Below the pieces are notes generated by a model, which was given only the letters and a program-made list of their open reading frames with translations, did not search any database and was not told where the DNA came from. A DNA stretch of 42,856 bases from a virus: the IMG/VR virus record IMGVR_UViG_3300027734_000123, positions 1-42,856 of that record, one strand, 5' to 3'. Shown here one piece after another: positions 24,727 through 31,829 of the stretch; the first letter of the stretch is position 1, and each line of letters begins with the position of its first letter. Position numbers and translations under genes: made by a program.

Positions 24727-25565
24727 ATGGTCTCCATAATTTGATTTACCTTGTTTAATACTGCTGTTCTAGCACCTTGACTTTCTCTCAAGTCATCGGC
24801 TGATACCCCTACTAGCAATCGTTCTAACTCTTGTCTAGCATTCTCTAGTTTAGGGTCGTTTGTTACATTAAGCCTAGTTAATAGATTTGTCAACTCTAAT
24901 GCATTATCTACTAGACTATCTCTAAATATTTTCTTTTCCTCACCACTTAATCTATCAACCATATGCTCTAAGGTATTGTGTAGCCTAGACCATGCATCAC
25001 TCATAGCAACTTCGACACGACCTTCATATGCTTTTTGATACTCTTGTTTCATCTCATTACGAATATCATCAGCGATGTCTACACGAAAGTCATTAGTTTC
25101 GGGAACAGGCATAATAGTATATTTGAGATTGAACTTATTTGCAATCTTATAAGCATCGGGATACTCATCTCTACTAAATAACTTACCTAGTTTAAATGCC
25201 ATACCTTGAATGATGTTAGGATACTCTTGTATAAATGTATTTACACGAGATTGAAACTCTGCCTCATACTCTCCAAGTTGTTGTTTATAATCAAAGAAGT
25301 TACTCATAGGTAATAACCTTGTGCCTGTGTCTGACCAAGGTAGCGTTTGCCTACCATGCCACTCTCGTATTTCACTAGACAGTTTGGTAATCTTATCTAA
25401 TTGGTCTGACCCTGCAAGGATATGTTTGTTATAGTTACCTGCCTTAATGGTTGTGTTTTTGTTTACATCAATCTCTTTGGACACATTCTTATCTAGTTTC
25501 CTAGCTGTCCATACTGATATGTTTAAGTCAATTAAGACTGCACTGCTCGCTATACTGATACTCAT
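24723..25565 (-). CDS. DUF3150 family protein
   Basis: 280 residues. The opening LIDLNISVWTARKLDKNVSKE, then GRQTLPWSDTGTRLLPMSNF (about 71-90) and a long helical C-terminal half match my memory of DUF3150 proteins in phages. Members commonly occur with a MoxR/CobS-like AAA ATPase and a CobT-like or VWA metallopeptidase-like protein, and both partners are here (27857 and 26585). The three may form a chaperone-like machine that remodels or inserts cofactors into a target. Actual target not known. It shares ATGA with a small zinc-ribbon gene upstream. Confidence 0.78.
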   Translation of the reverse strand: MSISIASSAVLIDLNISVWTARKLDKNVSKEIDVNKNTTIKAGNYNKHILAGSDQLDKITKLSSEIREWHGRQTLPWSDTGTRLLPMSNFFDYKQQLGEYEAEFQSRVNTFIQEYPNIIQGMAFKLGKLFSRDEYPDAYKIANKFNLKYTIMPVPETNDFRVDIADDIRNEMKQEYQKAYEGRVEVAMSDAWSRLHNTLEHMVDRLSGEEKKIFRDSLVDNALELTNLLTRLNVTNDPKLENARQELERLLVGVSADDLRESQGARTAVLNKVNQIMETI

Positions 25566-25729
25566 TTTATTTCCTCCTTAGTTTCGTCATATTCTTTTCC
25601 GTTTAGTAAATCTTCATAACTTAAATCTTGTTCATACGCATTGAGACATGCACCACATAGTTTGTCTTCCATTTTACCTCGTTCTTTTATGTAGTCCTCG
25701 TTCTCGCCACACCAATTACATGCACTCAT
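25562..25729 (-). CDS. Small zinc-ribbon protein (55 aa)
   Basis: It starts with ATGA overlapping the preceding stop and ends with ATGA into the DUF3150 gene. The translation begins MSACNWCGENEDYIKER and continues LCGACLNAYEQD, giving a CxxC...CxxC zinc ribbon in 55 residues. A strong site (GAGGAGGAAATAAA) precedes the start. It was too short for ordinary gene finding but is supported by the zinc motif and both overlaps. Probably a small accessory to the ATPase-VWA module. Confidence 0.7.
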   Translation of the reverse strand: MSACNWCGENEDYIKERGKMEDKLCGACLNAYEQDLSYEDLLNGKEYDETKEEIK

Positions 25730-25986
25730 TTTATTTCCTCCTCTACGTTGATAATTTTATGTAATGCAGGGTGATACAATAAATGCTTATATGTTTCTTC
25801 AAAATCTAAACGCTTGTATTTCCATTTCACTTTCCTATCTTTAAACCAATCTGTATCTACTAACTGCATCAATACATGATGCAAAGCCCAATAGTCCATA
25901 CGATATTCTTCACCATTATGGTCTCGAACCGATATTACTGTCCCCCATTTACAAGATAATAGTGATACGCTTTTAGGTTTAGCCAT
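25726..25986 (-). CDS. Hypothetical protein in ATPase-VWA module
   Basis: 86 residues with a good ribosome site (TAAGGAGTAAATC). It begins with a Lys-rich start, then a beta segment (LLSCKWGTVISVRDHNGEEY), aromatic residues (MDYWALHHVLM) and a Lys/Trp-rich region (KDRKVKWKYKRLDF). It lies between the 25997 gene and the small zinc-ribbon gene. No family recognised; the charged aromatic makeup would suit nucleic-acid or protein binding. Confidence 0.62.
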   Translation of the reverse strand: MAKPKSVSLLSCKWGTVISVRDHNGEEYRMDYWALHHVLMQLVDTDWFKDRKVKWKYKRLDFEETYKHLLYHPALHKIINVEEEIK

Positions 25987-25996
25987 GATTTACTCC

Positions 25997-26527
25997 TTAA
26001 TTATATGACAAGATTTCGTAAACTTTTACAGGCACTACACCTAGCGTTCTATTTTGTAACCCTGTTAAAAAGTCTTCTACTTCTTTGGGTAATTCTTGAT
26101 CTACTTTCATAGCTTTTTTAACGATCTTTTTGTAATCTTTTAATCTATACGACGACATACTTCCGTTAGGCTTTTGTTCTTCTGCCGCTTTAATTGTTTC
26201 ATCGAGCGCTTGCATAGTCCATGAGGCTTGTTCAGCATCTAATTTAAGCATTGACGCGGCTTCTTTTATGGTTGTAAAAAAAGAATGACCGTTGGGAATG
26301 TCTCTCCATCTAAACTCATAGCTATCATAAACAAAGTGGGGAAAATCATGCCCTTTCCTAATCCATCTAGCTAAGTGTGCAGTCATAGAGTTACCCCTAG
26401 AAATACACCCTGTTCTTAATTGCTTAACTACATTCTTAATCTGTCTATCTGTAAACTTATTAAAGTCAATGTTCATGACTATACTTTCTGCGTAGTTCGT
26501 TAGTTCATTTGAAATATTTAATGACAT
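25997..26527 (-). CDS. Hypothetical protein after leader hairpin
   Basis: 176 residues from the ATG at 26527; the site GAGGAGAAAAGAA precedes it, so the in-frame ATG at 26542 is less likely. Helical N-terminus (TDRQIKNVVKQLRTG), a central aromatic part (GHDFPHFVYDSYEFRWRD), and a Lys-rich helix (LKDYKKIVKKAMK). The 32-bp leader hairpin shared by five genes lies 21 bases upstream. It sits between the VWA gene and the small genes that lead to DUF3150. Not recognised. Confidence 0.62.
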   Translation of the reverse strand: MSLNISNELTNYAESIVMNIDFNKFTDRQIKNVVKQLRTGCISRGNSMTAHLARWIRKGHDFPHFVYDSYEFRWRDIPNGHSFFTTIKEAASMLKLDAEQASWTMQALDETIKAAEEQKPNGSMSSYRLKDYKKIVKKAMKVDQELPKEVEDFLTGLQNRTLGVVPVKVYEILSYN

Positions 26528-26548
26528 TTCTTTTCTCCTCATAAGTGA

Positions 26549-26580
26549 ACGACAAACGTATAATGTTATACGCTTGTCGC
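26549..26580 (-). promoter_or_regulatory. Leader hairpin copy 1 (32 bp)
   Basis: On the minus strand GCGACAA ... CGTATAA CA TTATACG ... TTGTCGT. It is 32 bases long with one internal mismatch, lies 21 bases before the start at 26527 and just after the stop of the VWA gene. It is one of five leaders of the same length and outer arms. Confidence 0.75.
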
Positions 26581-26584
26581 TTGG

Positions 26585-27742
26585 TTAGTCTTGTATATGT
26601 ATTGTCTTACCATGTGGTGATGTATTGTGACGTGATGTGACTGCCCATAGTGTAGGGTAATCCCAATTACCACCCCAATCATTCTCCACATAACCATCTG
26701 TTAATACAATGATAGCCTCGGGTTCGAGTCGTTTATCTTTGATATACTCATTGACGCATCCGACACGAGTGCCACCACCTCCTGCAGGTTTTGTTGTTTG
26801 AACCAAGGCATTGTAATCACCTTGATTGTATGTTTCATGTCCTGCAACATGAGAATCCCAATACAATAACTCTATACTTGATGGGGATACATCATCACAT
26901 ATAGCTACCACTTCGGTTAAGAATTCATTAAGTTCCTTGTTACCAATAGAACCTGATGTATCTATACCTACTACAACTTTACCTATTGATTCACCTATCA
27001 TGCTAGGCATGTAGATGTCTTGACCTAAGAATCTTTTGTGTGGTCGTTTCCATGAGGTCTTATCTTTGTTCTTACATGTAGCATTGACAAACTCACGCAA
27101 CTGTTCACGCCAATCTACCTTAGGTTCAAGTAACTCACTAATACTTCTATTCTTATTACCATTCATCTTGCCACGAATAATCTCACCTTGTCGCAAGGCT
27201 TGATCTATCTGCTTAACAGTCTCTTTAACTTCTTCATCAGACAAAGCCTCAGCACCTTCCCAATCATGGCTATCGTGACCTTCTTGACCACTACCTCCAT
27301 TCTGCTCGTTATCTTTCTTAAGCAGATCAAAGATTTGTTTGGTCGTCATGTTTTTATATTGTGGGTCAAACAATGCTGACTGTGGCTTGATAGCTACTTG
27401 TTGCGTACCATCAGCTTCATGTATCGCATTGTTCACAACAAAGTCAGCCGCCATGTTTGCAAGCATGGGATTTTCTTTCCATAGCTTTTTCCATAGGTGC
27501 ATATGTTGATACACTTTATGTAAGGCTTCATGTAGCACGACAAAGTTTAACTCCTTATCAGTCAATGACTTAATAAACTCGGGGTTATACATGACATCAC
27601 GACCATTGGTGCAAGCCGTAGGTATATCCTCTGTAAAGTTTACCTTGCCCACCGATAACACGCCTGCAAACATACAGAATTCCTTGCTACGCATTATCGC
27701 TATGTGGGACTTCGTTACTCTTTGTTCACTCGTTAGTGCCAT
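26585..27742 (-). CDS. VWA / metallopeptidase-like protein (DUF2201-type)
   Basis: 385 residues. The N-terminal half has a zinc-peptidase-like FVVLHEALHKVYQH (H71, E72, H75), as in the DUF2201 N-terminal domain. The C-terminal half is a von Willebrand A domain with metal-binding DTSGS (261-265), the TRVG region near 325, and LTDG (347-350). A charged linker (about 140-200) joins them. VWA proteins of this kind act with MoxR/CobS-type AAA ATPases, here the gene at 27857. AAGGAGAGACGAG precedes the start. The small gene upstream overlaps this one by 17 bases. Confidence 0.87.
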   Translation of the reverse strand: MALTSEQRVTKSHIAIMRSKEFCMFAGVLSVGKVNFTEDIPTACTNGRDVMYNPEFIKSLTDKELNFVVLHEALHKVYQHMHLWKKLWKENPMLANMAADFVVNNAIHEADGTQQVAIKPQSALFDPQYKNMTTKQIFDLLKKDNEQNGGSGQEGHDSHDWEGAEALSDEEVKETVKQIDQALRQGEIIRGKMNGNKNRSISELLEPKVDWREQLREFVNATCKNKDKTSWKRPHKRFLGQDIYMPSMIGESIGKVVVGIDTSGSIGNKELNEFLTEVVAICDDVSPSSIELLYWDSHVAGHETYNQGDYNALVQTTKPAGGGGTRVGCVNEYIKDKRLEPEAIIVLTDGYVENDWGGNWDYPTLWAVTSRHNTSPHGKTIHIQD

Positions 27743-27848
27743 CTCGTCTCTCCTTATAAAATTTATAAGTTACGCTATCATCTGACTCTTCTTGTCGCAA
27801 CCATAGGTATGGACATTGGTTCAGCCATTCTAAAAATTCATCAGTCAT
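27726..27848 (-). CDS. Short conserved ORF (40 aa)
   Basis: Preceded by a very strong ribosome site (CTAGGAGGATAT). The translation begins MTDEFLEWLNQCPYLWLRQ and ends ...YKERRDGTNE, overlapping the VWA gene by 17 bases. The 'FLEWLNQCP' start is a pattern I recall in other phage micro-proteins near replication genes. It lies between the ATPase and VWA genes and fills the gap. Function unknown. Confidence 0.65.
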   Translation of the reverse strand: MTDEFLEWLNQCPYLWLRQEESDDSVTYKFYKERRDGTNE

Positions 27849-27856
27849 ATATCCTC

Positions 27857-28903
27857 CTAGAAGTATTGGTTATTCTTAACTGCCCAATCAATGAATGTCT
27901 TATTGGTTGCGGCTACTTGCTTACGAGACGATGCCATGATGTTAACTGCAAACAATGCTTGTATCTCCATAGGTAGTCGTTGTAAATATGTAAGCCACGC
28001 GTCCATGTGTTGATCTGTAATCGTCATGAGTTCTCGCATGACTAAGATGACACGAGCCGCAGGGTCGCTTGGTAAGTTAGCTTTCTCAGGTTCTTTGTAT
28101 ATACTTTCCTTGGTCGGTAGACCATCAGCCAAACTAAAGTAAGCCGACATATCTCGTGCCGCTGACTCACCTAGTGTGCCTGTCAATGCAACCATCGTGG
28201 TATCTTCACCGAGTGTTACTCTGTTCTTAACGATATGCGATGCTTTCTCTAACGAACGAGGGGATACAAACGCCTCTTGTTGTTTCCTAGGATTGTATAT
28301 ATACATGTTCTCTTTCTGAGAGTCATCTGTATAACACGCTAGTGCATGGGGAAATTGTTTAACCCACGCTACAACTTCGGGTGCTAGGTTGTTATCGATA
28401 GCCCAATTAATCCACTCATCATCGTTTGGATTGCGAACGACAACTGCCGTCAATCTATTCTTGGCATGGGCTTTCATGGTATCACCTACACCATCTGTTG
28501 TTAGGTTGCCTGTTGAATACACGATGCTATCGGGGTGAAACTTCGTGGCACCTAGTCGTCTCTCTAACATGACGGGCAATAACATATTCTTAACGGGTTC
28601 ACTAGCCTTAGTGATCTCATCTAACATAATGATGACAGGCTTGTTGTCATGAATAGCAAAGCGTTCATTCGGATAGAATGTGGTTGTCTTTGTTTCATGG
28701 TTCATGGCAGGCATAGCTAAGTCACCTAAGTCTAAGTCTGCACAATCAATATACACAGGTGTGTGGTCGGGAAACCTAGCACTCAGTGATTTAAGTATTG
28801 ATGACTTACCAATCCCAGGTTGACCTTTGAGATGGACTGTGACATCACGACCTACTGTTGCAATTAATTCTTCTGCTTGTTTCAAACTGATTTCTTGTTG
28901 CAT
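27857..28903 (-). CDS. AAA+ ATPase, MoxR/CobS-like
   Basis: 348 residues. Walker A is GQPGIGKSS (27-35) and Walker B VIIMLDEITKA (D95, E96). A sensor-like STGN lies at about 128-131. The order of the arm segments and length fit MoxR/CobS-type AAA ATPases. These form hexamers that, with a VWA partner, remodel a target protein or insert metal ions. The partner VWA gene is immediately downstream. The leader contains hairpin copy 2 and AAGGAGAGAG before the ATG. Target in this phage is unknown. Confidence 0.88.
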   Translation of the reverse strand: MQQEISLKQAEELIATVGRDVTVHLKGQPGIGKSSILKSLSARFPDHTPVYIDCADLDLGDLAMPAMNHETKTTTFYPNERFAIHDNKPVIIMLDEITKASEPVKNMLLPVMLERRLGATKFHPDSIVYSTGNLTTDGVGDTMKAHAKNRLTAVVVRNPNDDEWINWAIDNNLAPEVVAWVKQFPHALACYTDDSQKENMYIYNPRKQQEAFVSPRSLEKASHIVKNRVTLGEDTTMVALTGTLGESAARDMSAYFSLADGLPTKESIYKEPEKANLPSDPAARVILVMRELMTITDQHMDAWLTYLQRLPMEIQALFAVNIMASSRKQVAATNKTFIDWAVKNNQYF

Positions 28904-28925
28904 GATACTCTCTCCTTAATGTTAA

Positions 28926-28957
28926 GCGACATGGGTATATTTCTATACGCTTGTCGC
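28926..28957 (-). promoter_or_regulatory. Leader hairpin copy 2 (32 bp)
   Basis: Outer arms GCGACA / TGTCGC and an inner GTATA / TATAC. It lies 22 bases before the AAA ATPase start. The last five codons of the upstream gene and its TAG stop (28943) lie inside the hairpin, so this copy overlaps coding sequence. Confidence 0.7.
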
Positions 28958-29806
28958 AGGTTGAACTTCTACTAAAACTTGTGGGTTTTCTAACTTAATT
29001 AACTTATCTAAAAATCTTTTAATCATACCTATGTTGACGTAGTGTATGTATTTATTACTACTACCACCATAAGACCATCGTCTGTGTTGTGTCTGCCTTA
29101 CTAAATGATAATAGGATAGATAAGTTTTATCTTCATCGGCAAACATACTAAGCACACCTTCACCCCCTTTATACTGAGTGAATGGTAATACTTGTTTTTG
29201 TAACTCTTCATCTACTTCAACACCTTCATCATTTAATTTCAACATAGTGTCTGCATACTTCAATAACTTCTTGTATGGCTTACGCAACTCACGCATCTGA
29301 CTTGCATCAAACTTATACTTAACAGGTGTTTCAAATTGTGTTTCGTCTAATGGTTTACCCTCATAATCAAACTTATACCAATCGTAAGCGTTCAGGTCAT
29401 ACCGACCATACCTATTATTTATATAACATTCTATTTGATTGTTTTTTACCATTGGACTTCTTGTAAATGGCGCAGGCACATACTTCTTATGTTCAAACGG
29501 ATACAAGGCTACCCCACCCATATAACTTACAAAATATTCTGTGCTTGTAGATGGATAACCACCTAGCGTTATCTCTTTGTGTGTTGGATAGTATCTAACC
29601 AAGTCGGTGTCATAATATCCTGCAACATAAACTTCAACGCCATCTTTGATCTCTTGTCTTAACCATTTCTCTTTCTCGTATCTATCACCCAATCTACGAA
29701 CTGATTGGTTCTCACCACGAACTGCTTTAGTATTTTTAAAATACTCTTGCGCTTCAGTATAGTTTCCTATACGGCGCATGTTATAAACATTAATATGAAA
29801 TCCCAC
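28943..29806 (-). CDS. Hypothetical protein, first gene after promoter
   Basis: 287 residues from a GTG at 29806, chosen because GAGGAG lies 7 bases upstream; the ATG at 29821 overlaps that site. The protein is rich in Tyr, Lys and Arg (DTDLVRYYPTHKEITLGGYP, EHKKYVPAPFTRSP) and has a helical block near 170-200 (MRELRKPYKKLLKYADTM). No known motif is seen. It is the first gene of the transcript that starts at the 29901-29929 promoter. The C-terminus reads into leader hairpin copy 2. Not recognised; a DNA- or RNA-binding role is possible from its charge. Confidence 0.62.
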   Translation of the reverse strand: MGFHINVYNMRRIGNYTEAQEYFKNTKAVRGENQSVRRLGDRYEKEKWLRQEIKDGVEVYVAGYYDTDLVRYYPTHKEITLGGYPSTSTEYFVSYMGGVALYPFEHKKYVPAPFTRSPMVKNNQIECYINNRYGRYDLNAYDWYKFDYEGKPLDETQFETPVKYKFDASQMRELRKPYKKLLKYADTMLKLNDEGVEVDEELQKQVLPFTQYKGGEGVLSMFADEDKTYLSYYHLVRQTQHRRWSYGGSSNKYIHYVNIGMIKRFLDKLIKLENPQVLVEVQPATSV

Positions 29807-29831
29807 GATAATTCTCCTCATTAAAATATAA

Positions 29832-29863
29832 ACGACAAGGGTATAAAGTTATACGATTGTCGC
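29832..29863 (-). promoter_or_regulatory. Leader hairpin copy 3 (32 bp)
   Basis: Arms ACGACAA / TTGTCGC and GTATAA / TTATAC with a 2-base loop AG. It lies 25 bases before the GTG at 29806 and about 30 bases downstream of the expected transcription start. Confidence 0.78.
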
Positions 29864-29900
29864 TTGGTTGATAAAGCACTACTCTTACTACTTAAATAAT

Positions 29901-29929
29901 AGTATAGCATACTTACTTGACATTGTCAA
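29901..29929 (-). promoter_or_regulatory. Strong sigma-70 promoter with palindromic operator
   Basis: Minus strand TTGACA (29929-29924), spacer of 17, TATACT (29906-29901). A perfect 15-bp palindrome CTTGACATTGTCAAG (29916-29930) covers the -35 box. This is a likely repressor or activator site. It drives the 29806 gene and the AAA-VWA module downstream. Confidence 0.8.
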
Positions 29930-29947
29930 GTCATTAGTCAAATTTTT

Positions 29948-30145
29948 TTACCTACTTTTATGTGATGAATTCAGTCCTTTCAATAGTTCTAAATCAGTCA
30001 CAACAATATAGTTTGACTTCGGCATAGGCACAATACAATGTTTATAATTGAGTGCGTTCTTCTCACCACAACTTAAACATGTTTTATATCCTAGCTTATA
30101 CCTACCATCAGCTATATCACCACCACATTCACATTGATAACTCAT
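29948..30145 (-). CDS. Small zinc-ribbon protein
   Basis: 65 residues from the ATG at 30145, which overlaps the stop of the membrane-tailed gene as ATGA and has GAGGGA before it. The translation starts MSYQCECGGDIADGRYKL and continues YKTCLSCGEKNA, giving a C-C...C-C zinc ribbon. It then has VPMPKSNYIVVTDLELL. The 'KSNY...VTDLELL' end recurs in small phage zinc-ribbon proteins. It is the last gene of the transcription unit before the promoter region at 29.9 kb. Function unknown. Confidence 0.72.
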   Translation of the reverse strand: MSYQCECGGDIADGRYKLGYKTCLSCGEKNALNYKHCIVPMPKSNYIVVTDLELLKGLNSSHKSR

Positions 30146-30405
30146 GGGAATTCCCTCCAAATCAAAAACGCAATGTAAAAAACAATGAACGCATAGATTG
30201 TCCACGACATGTATGTTTCTTGTCTACGGTCATCTCCCGACTGTGGCGTATATGTCCCGCCCCAAGCATCACGAGCAGACCTAGGCGTAGGTAACGATAC
30301 ACTATCAGGTTGAAAGAAACGCCAACCCTTTTTTGCGTTACGCGCAAATACTTTATCTTGCCACGCGTTATATTTGCGTATGGCTCGTCTTTGTTCTTTG
30401 TTCAT
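30142..30405 (-). CDS. Small protein with C-terminal membrane helix
   Basis: 87 residues, AAAGGAAAGTAA upstream. A basic N-terminus (KEQRRAIRKYNAWQDK) and Arg-rich middle (TPRSARDAWGGTY) lead to one C-terminal helix, WTIYAFIVFYIAFLIW (about 68-83). It overlaps the wHTH-like gene upstream by 38 bases. It may be a tail-anchored inner membrane protein. The lysis cassette is nearby, so an accessory lysis role is possible. Confidence 0.6.
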   Translation of the reverse strand: MNKEQRRAIRKYNAWQDKVFARNAKKGWRFFQPDSVSLPTPRSARDAWGGTYTPQSGDDRRQETYMSWTIYAFIVFYIAFLIWREFP

Positions 30406-30580
30406 TTACTTTCCTTTTAGTATGTTCTATGTTAATAAGTCCTACCTTGTGTAGATAGTTTAGTCGCGCATCACAAAGTCCTAACTTGCTACTAATATAT
30501 ATCTTGGTAGCGTTAGGTTTATCTTGTAGTAATTCGTTAACTTTGTGGGCATGACGCCAATCATCTAGCTTGGTATACAT
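30368..30580 (-). CDS. Small winged-helix-like protein
   Basis: 70 residues from the ATG at 30580, which overlaps the preceding stop (TAATG). It begins MYTKLDDWRHAHKVNELL and has a helix-turn-helix-like segment, YISSKLGLCDARLNYLHKVGL (about 31-51), followed by a charged strand and a basic tail (TKRKVNEQRTK). This resembles a small winged-helix DNA-binding domain. The same AHKVNE hexapeptide occurs in the 32065 protein. A transcription regulator is possible but not proven. Confidence 0.6.
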   Translation of the reverse strand: MYTKLDDWRHAHKVNELLQDKPNATKIYISSKLGLCDARLNYLHKVGLINIEHTKRKVNEQRTKTSHTQI

Positions 30581-30759
30581 TAGAATAAACATTCCCCCAC
30601 TAATGACATAACATCTTCTTTAGTTTCTTTAACTACTTCTAGCTTAATGACATTACTCCCTTGATCTTTATGCCATTTGGCTTCACGCACGTTCCACCTA
30701 TGTTTACGTATGATTTCGCCGTCATCATCTACAACTGCATAAGTAAAAGGTAAAGACAT
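30580..30759 (-). CDS. Small hypothetical protein
   Basis: 59 residues from the ATG at 30759, with GGAGGGG eight bases upstream; the longer frame to 30783 is less likely. The sequence (LPFTYAVVDDDGEIIRKH, then WNVREAKWHKDQGSNVIKL) is a compact beta/alpha pattern with a basic middle. It is coupled to the next gene by TAATG. I do not recognise it. Confidence 0.62.
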   Translation of the reverse strand: MSLPFTYAVVDDDGEIIRKHRWNVREAKWHKDQGSNVIKLEVVKETKEDVMSLVGECLF

Positions 30760-30893
30760 TTGATCACCCCTCCAATAAAGCATAGTGATGTAGCTACAAT
30801 TATCCCTAAGACAACTGCCTCTAATTTAGTAGGTGCGTTGTTCAAAGCATTCGAGATGTGATTTAACAAACATGTTATCCCTAACTTCTTCAT
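30729..30893 (-). CDS. Short membrane protein, possible holin-type
   Basis: 54 residues from the ATG at 30893, with AAGGGGAATTGT upstream. It starts MKKLGITCLLNHISN and has a C-terminal hydrophobic helix, VVLGIIVATSLCFIGGVIKC (about 29-48). It overlaps its upstream neighbour by 68 bases, which is unusual, so only one of the two may be expressed in full. Its place near the SleB-type lysin makes a holin or accessory lysis role possible. Confidence 0.42.
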   Translation of the reverse strand: MKKLGITCLLNHISNALNNAPTKLEAVVLGIIVATSLCFIGGVIKCLYLLLMQL

Positions 30894-31020
30894 ACAATTC
30901 CCCTTGCACACACTTTAAGTTCATACTATATTTCTTTTTGGTGCATTTATAAACGCTTGTTGCCATGCCTATACATATACCTAATACAAATACACCTATC
31001 AATACTTTTTTATTTTCCAT
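30826..31020 (-). CDS. Short membrane protein near lysis genes
   Basis: 64 residues from the ATG at 31020, preceded by a strong AAGGAGGAAGAG. An N-terminal helix, VLIGVFVLGICIGMATSVY (about 6-24), is followed by a basic KCTKKKYS and a hydrophilic tail. This is the layout of an inner-membrane anchored protein such as a holin, antiholin or spanin subunit. It follows the lipoprotein gene with an 11-base overlap. The exact role is not clear. Confidence 0.58.
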   Translation of the reverse strand: MENKKVLIGVFVLGICIGMATSVYKCTKKKYSMNLKCVQGELYEEVRDNMFVKSHLECFEQRTY

Positions 31021-31147
31021 CTCTTCCTCCTTGATTTGCATTATCAATGACTGTTTTAATGCCTGCCTGTATCGCTATGTTAGTAGCAACTTCGGCACAC
31101 CCACTACAAACCACTATGAGCATCAGCAAGACACTTGGCAGTATCAT
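31010..31147 (-). CDS. Very short lipoprotein-like ORF (45 aa)
   Basis: An ATG at 31147 opens a frame ending at 31010. It begins MILPSVLLMLIVVCSGCAEV: a hydrophobic signal segment followed by a CSGC site that could be a lipobox. The mature part would be only about 29 residues (VATNIAIQAGIKTVIDNANQ). It overlaps the end of the 31104 gene by 44 bases and the next gene by 11. Such small lipoproteins in lysis cassettes can be outer-membrane spanin subunits (Rz1-like). The ribosome site is weak (AAGGTTCGTAAGA). The lipobox has Cys at -3, which is unusual. Confidence 0.5.
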   Translation of the reverse strand: MILPSVLLMLIVVCSGCAEVATNIAIQAGIKTVIDNANQGGRDGK

Positions 31148-31352
31148 TCTTACGAACCTTAGCAATTTTATGCATATATTTTGCATACTCTTTATCTCCC
31201 ATGTAGTAAGCGAGCAAAGTTCTGAACGCTTGGTTTATCTCATAAAAGTTTGGCTCATCGGGAAAGTTACGGTTTACTATATACCCACTCTTCAACGCTT
31301 CTACCATTACTTCATCTGCTTGGTCATCATTTAATTCAATTAATACTTGCAT
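31104..31352 (-). CDS. Small conserved protein after lysin
   Basis: 82 residues, AAGGAGAGAGAT before the ATG. The sequence begins MQVLIELNDDQADEVMVEAL and continues with a helical part (EINQAFRTLLAYYM, then EYAKYMHKIAKVRKND). It has no membrane segment. It overlaps the SleB-type lysin at its start by 17 bases and hides most of the small lipoprotein's signal segment in another frame. Position beside the lysin is the only hint about function. Confidence 0.65.
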   Translation of the reverse strand: MQVLIELNDDQADEVMVEALKSGYIVNRNFPDEPNFYEINQAFRTLLAYYMGDKEYAKYMHKIAKVRKNDTAKCLADAHSGL

Positions 31353-31719
31353 ATCTCTCTCCTTGTTTATAAAAAATTAAGTTAGACCATTTAACTACGG
31401 GTTCTAGTCTAACCCATGACTTCGGTTTCTTTATAGATGTATCGTGGAAGTTCGTTGCACCATAGCTATAATCTACCTCTAGCCTATGCAATACACGATA
31501 CGCTATATCAAAGTAATGTTGTCTAATTACCGAAGGTGGTTGCGTATTCCCATACCAACTGAATTGATATGGTCGCTTCATTTCAATACACACATTCTTT
31601 TTGTTAAAGTCGGCTCGCCTCATTAATACATAGCCCACTGCTACTTGCGCCTGATGTGGCTCATGAGCAGACTCCATGTATATGGTCGTGGCGAGACAAA
31701 GTAGGGCTTGGTCAATCAT
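31336..31719 (-). CDS. Cell-wall hydrolase, SleB-type endolysin
   Basis: 127 residues with AAAGGAGGTCAGT before the ATG. It carries the Hydrolase_2/SleB pattern: CLATTIYMESAHEPHQAQ with catalytic Glu16, then AVGYVLMRRAD, VCIEMKRPYQFSWYG, GATNFHDTSIKKPKSWV. In the family this is a lytic transglycosylase/amidase-type enzyme that cuts peptidoglycan. There is no clear signal peptide, so a holin is expected, and several small membrane proteins lie just downstream. It should be the main lysin that releases progeny. Confidence 0.83.
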   Translation of the reverse strand: MIDQALLCLATTIYMESAHEPHQAQVAVGYVLMRRADFNKKNVCIEMKRPYQFSWYGNTQPPSVIRQHYFDIAYRVLHRLEVDYSYGATNFHDTSIKKPKSWVRLEPVVKWSNLIFYKQGERYASIN

Positions 31720-31772
31720 ACTGACCTCCTTTATATTTGTTTTTACGAGTTAAATTTAGTCTGTGAAAAGAC

Positions 31773-31814
31773 TTAGAATGTGACGATGCTCACGATGATA
31801 TTGATTTGTTTCAT
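31773..31814 (-). CDS. Possible 13-residue leader peptide
   Basis: A strong ribosome site (AAAGGAGAAATAT) precedes an ATG whose frame encodes only MKQINIIVSIVTF before a stop. A small inverted repeat (AGTCTgtgaaAAGACT) overlaps the stop and follows it. Either it is a leader peptide for the lysin gene or a remnant gene. Low confidence, as 13 codons is little evidence. Confidence 0.25.
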   Translation of the reverse strand: MKQINIIVSIVTF

Positions 31815-31829
31815 ATATTTCTCCTTTGA

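Noticed and set aside
26710-26740. Sequence GGGTTCGAGTC resembling a tRNA T-loop
   Set aside because: It lies inside the VWA coding gene and no acceptor stem or anticodon arm can be formed around it. No other tRNA-like sequence was found.
30162-30347. Minus-strand 61-codon frame overlapping the membrane-tailed gene
   Set aside because: Wholly contained in the 30142-30405 gene in another frame, with no ribosome site of its own.
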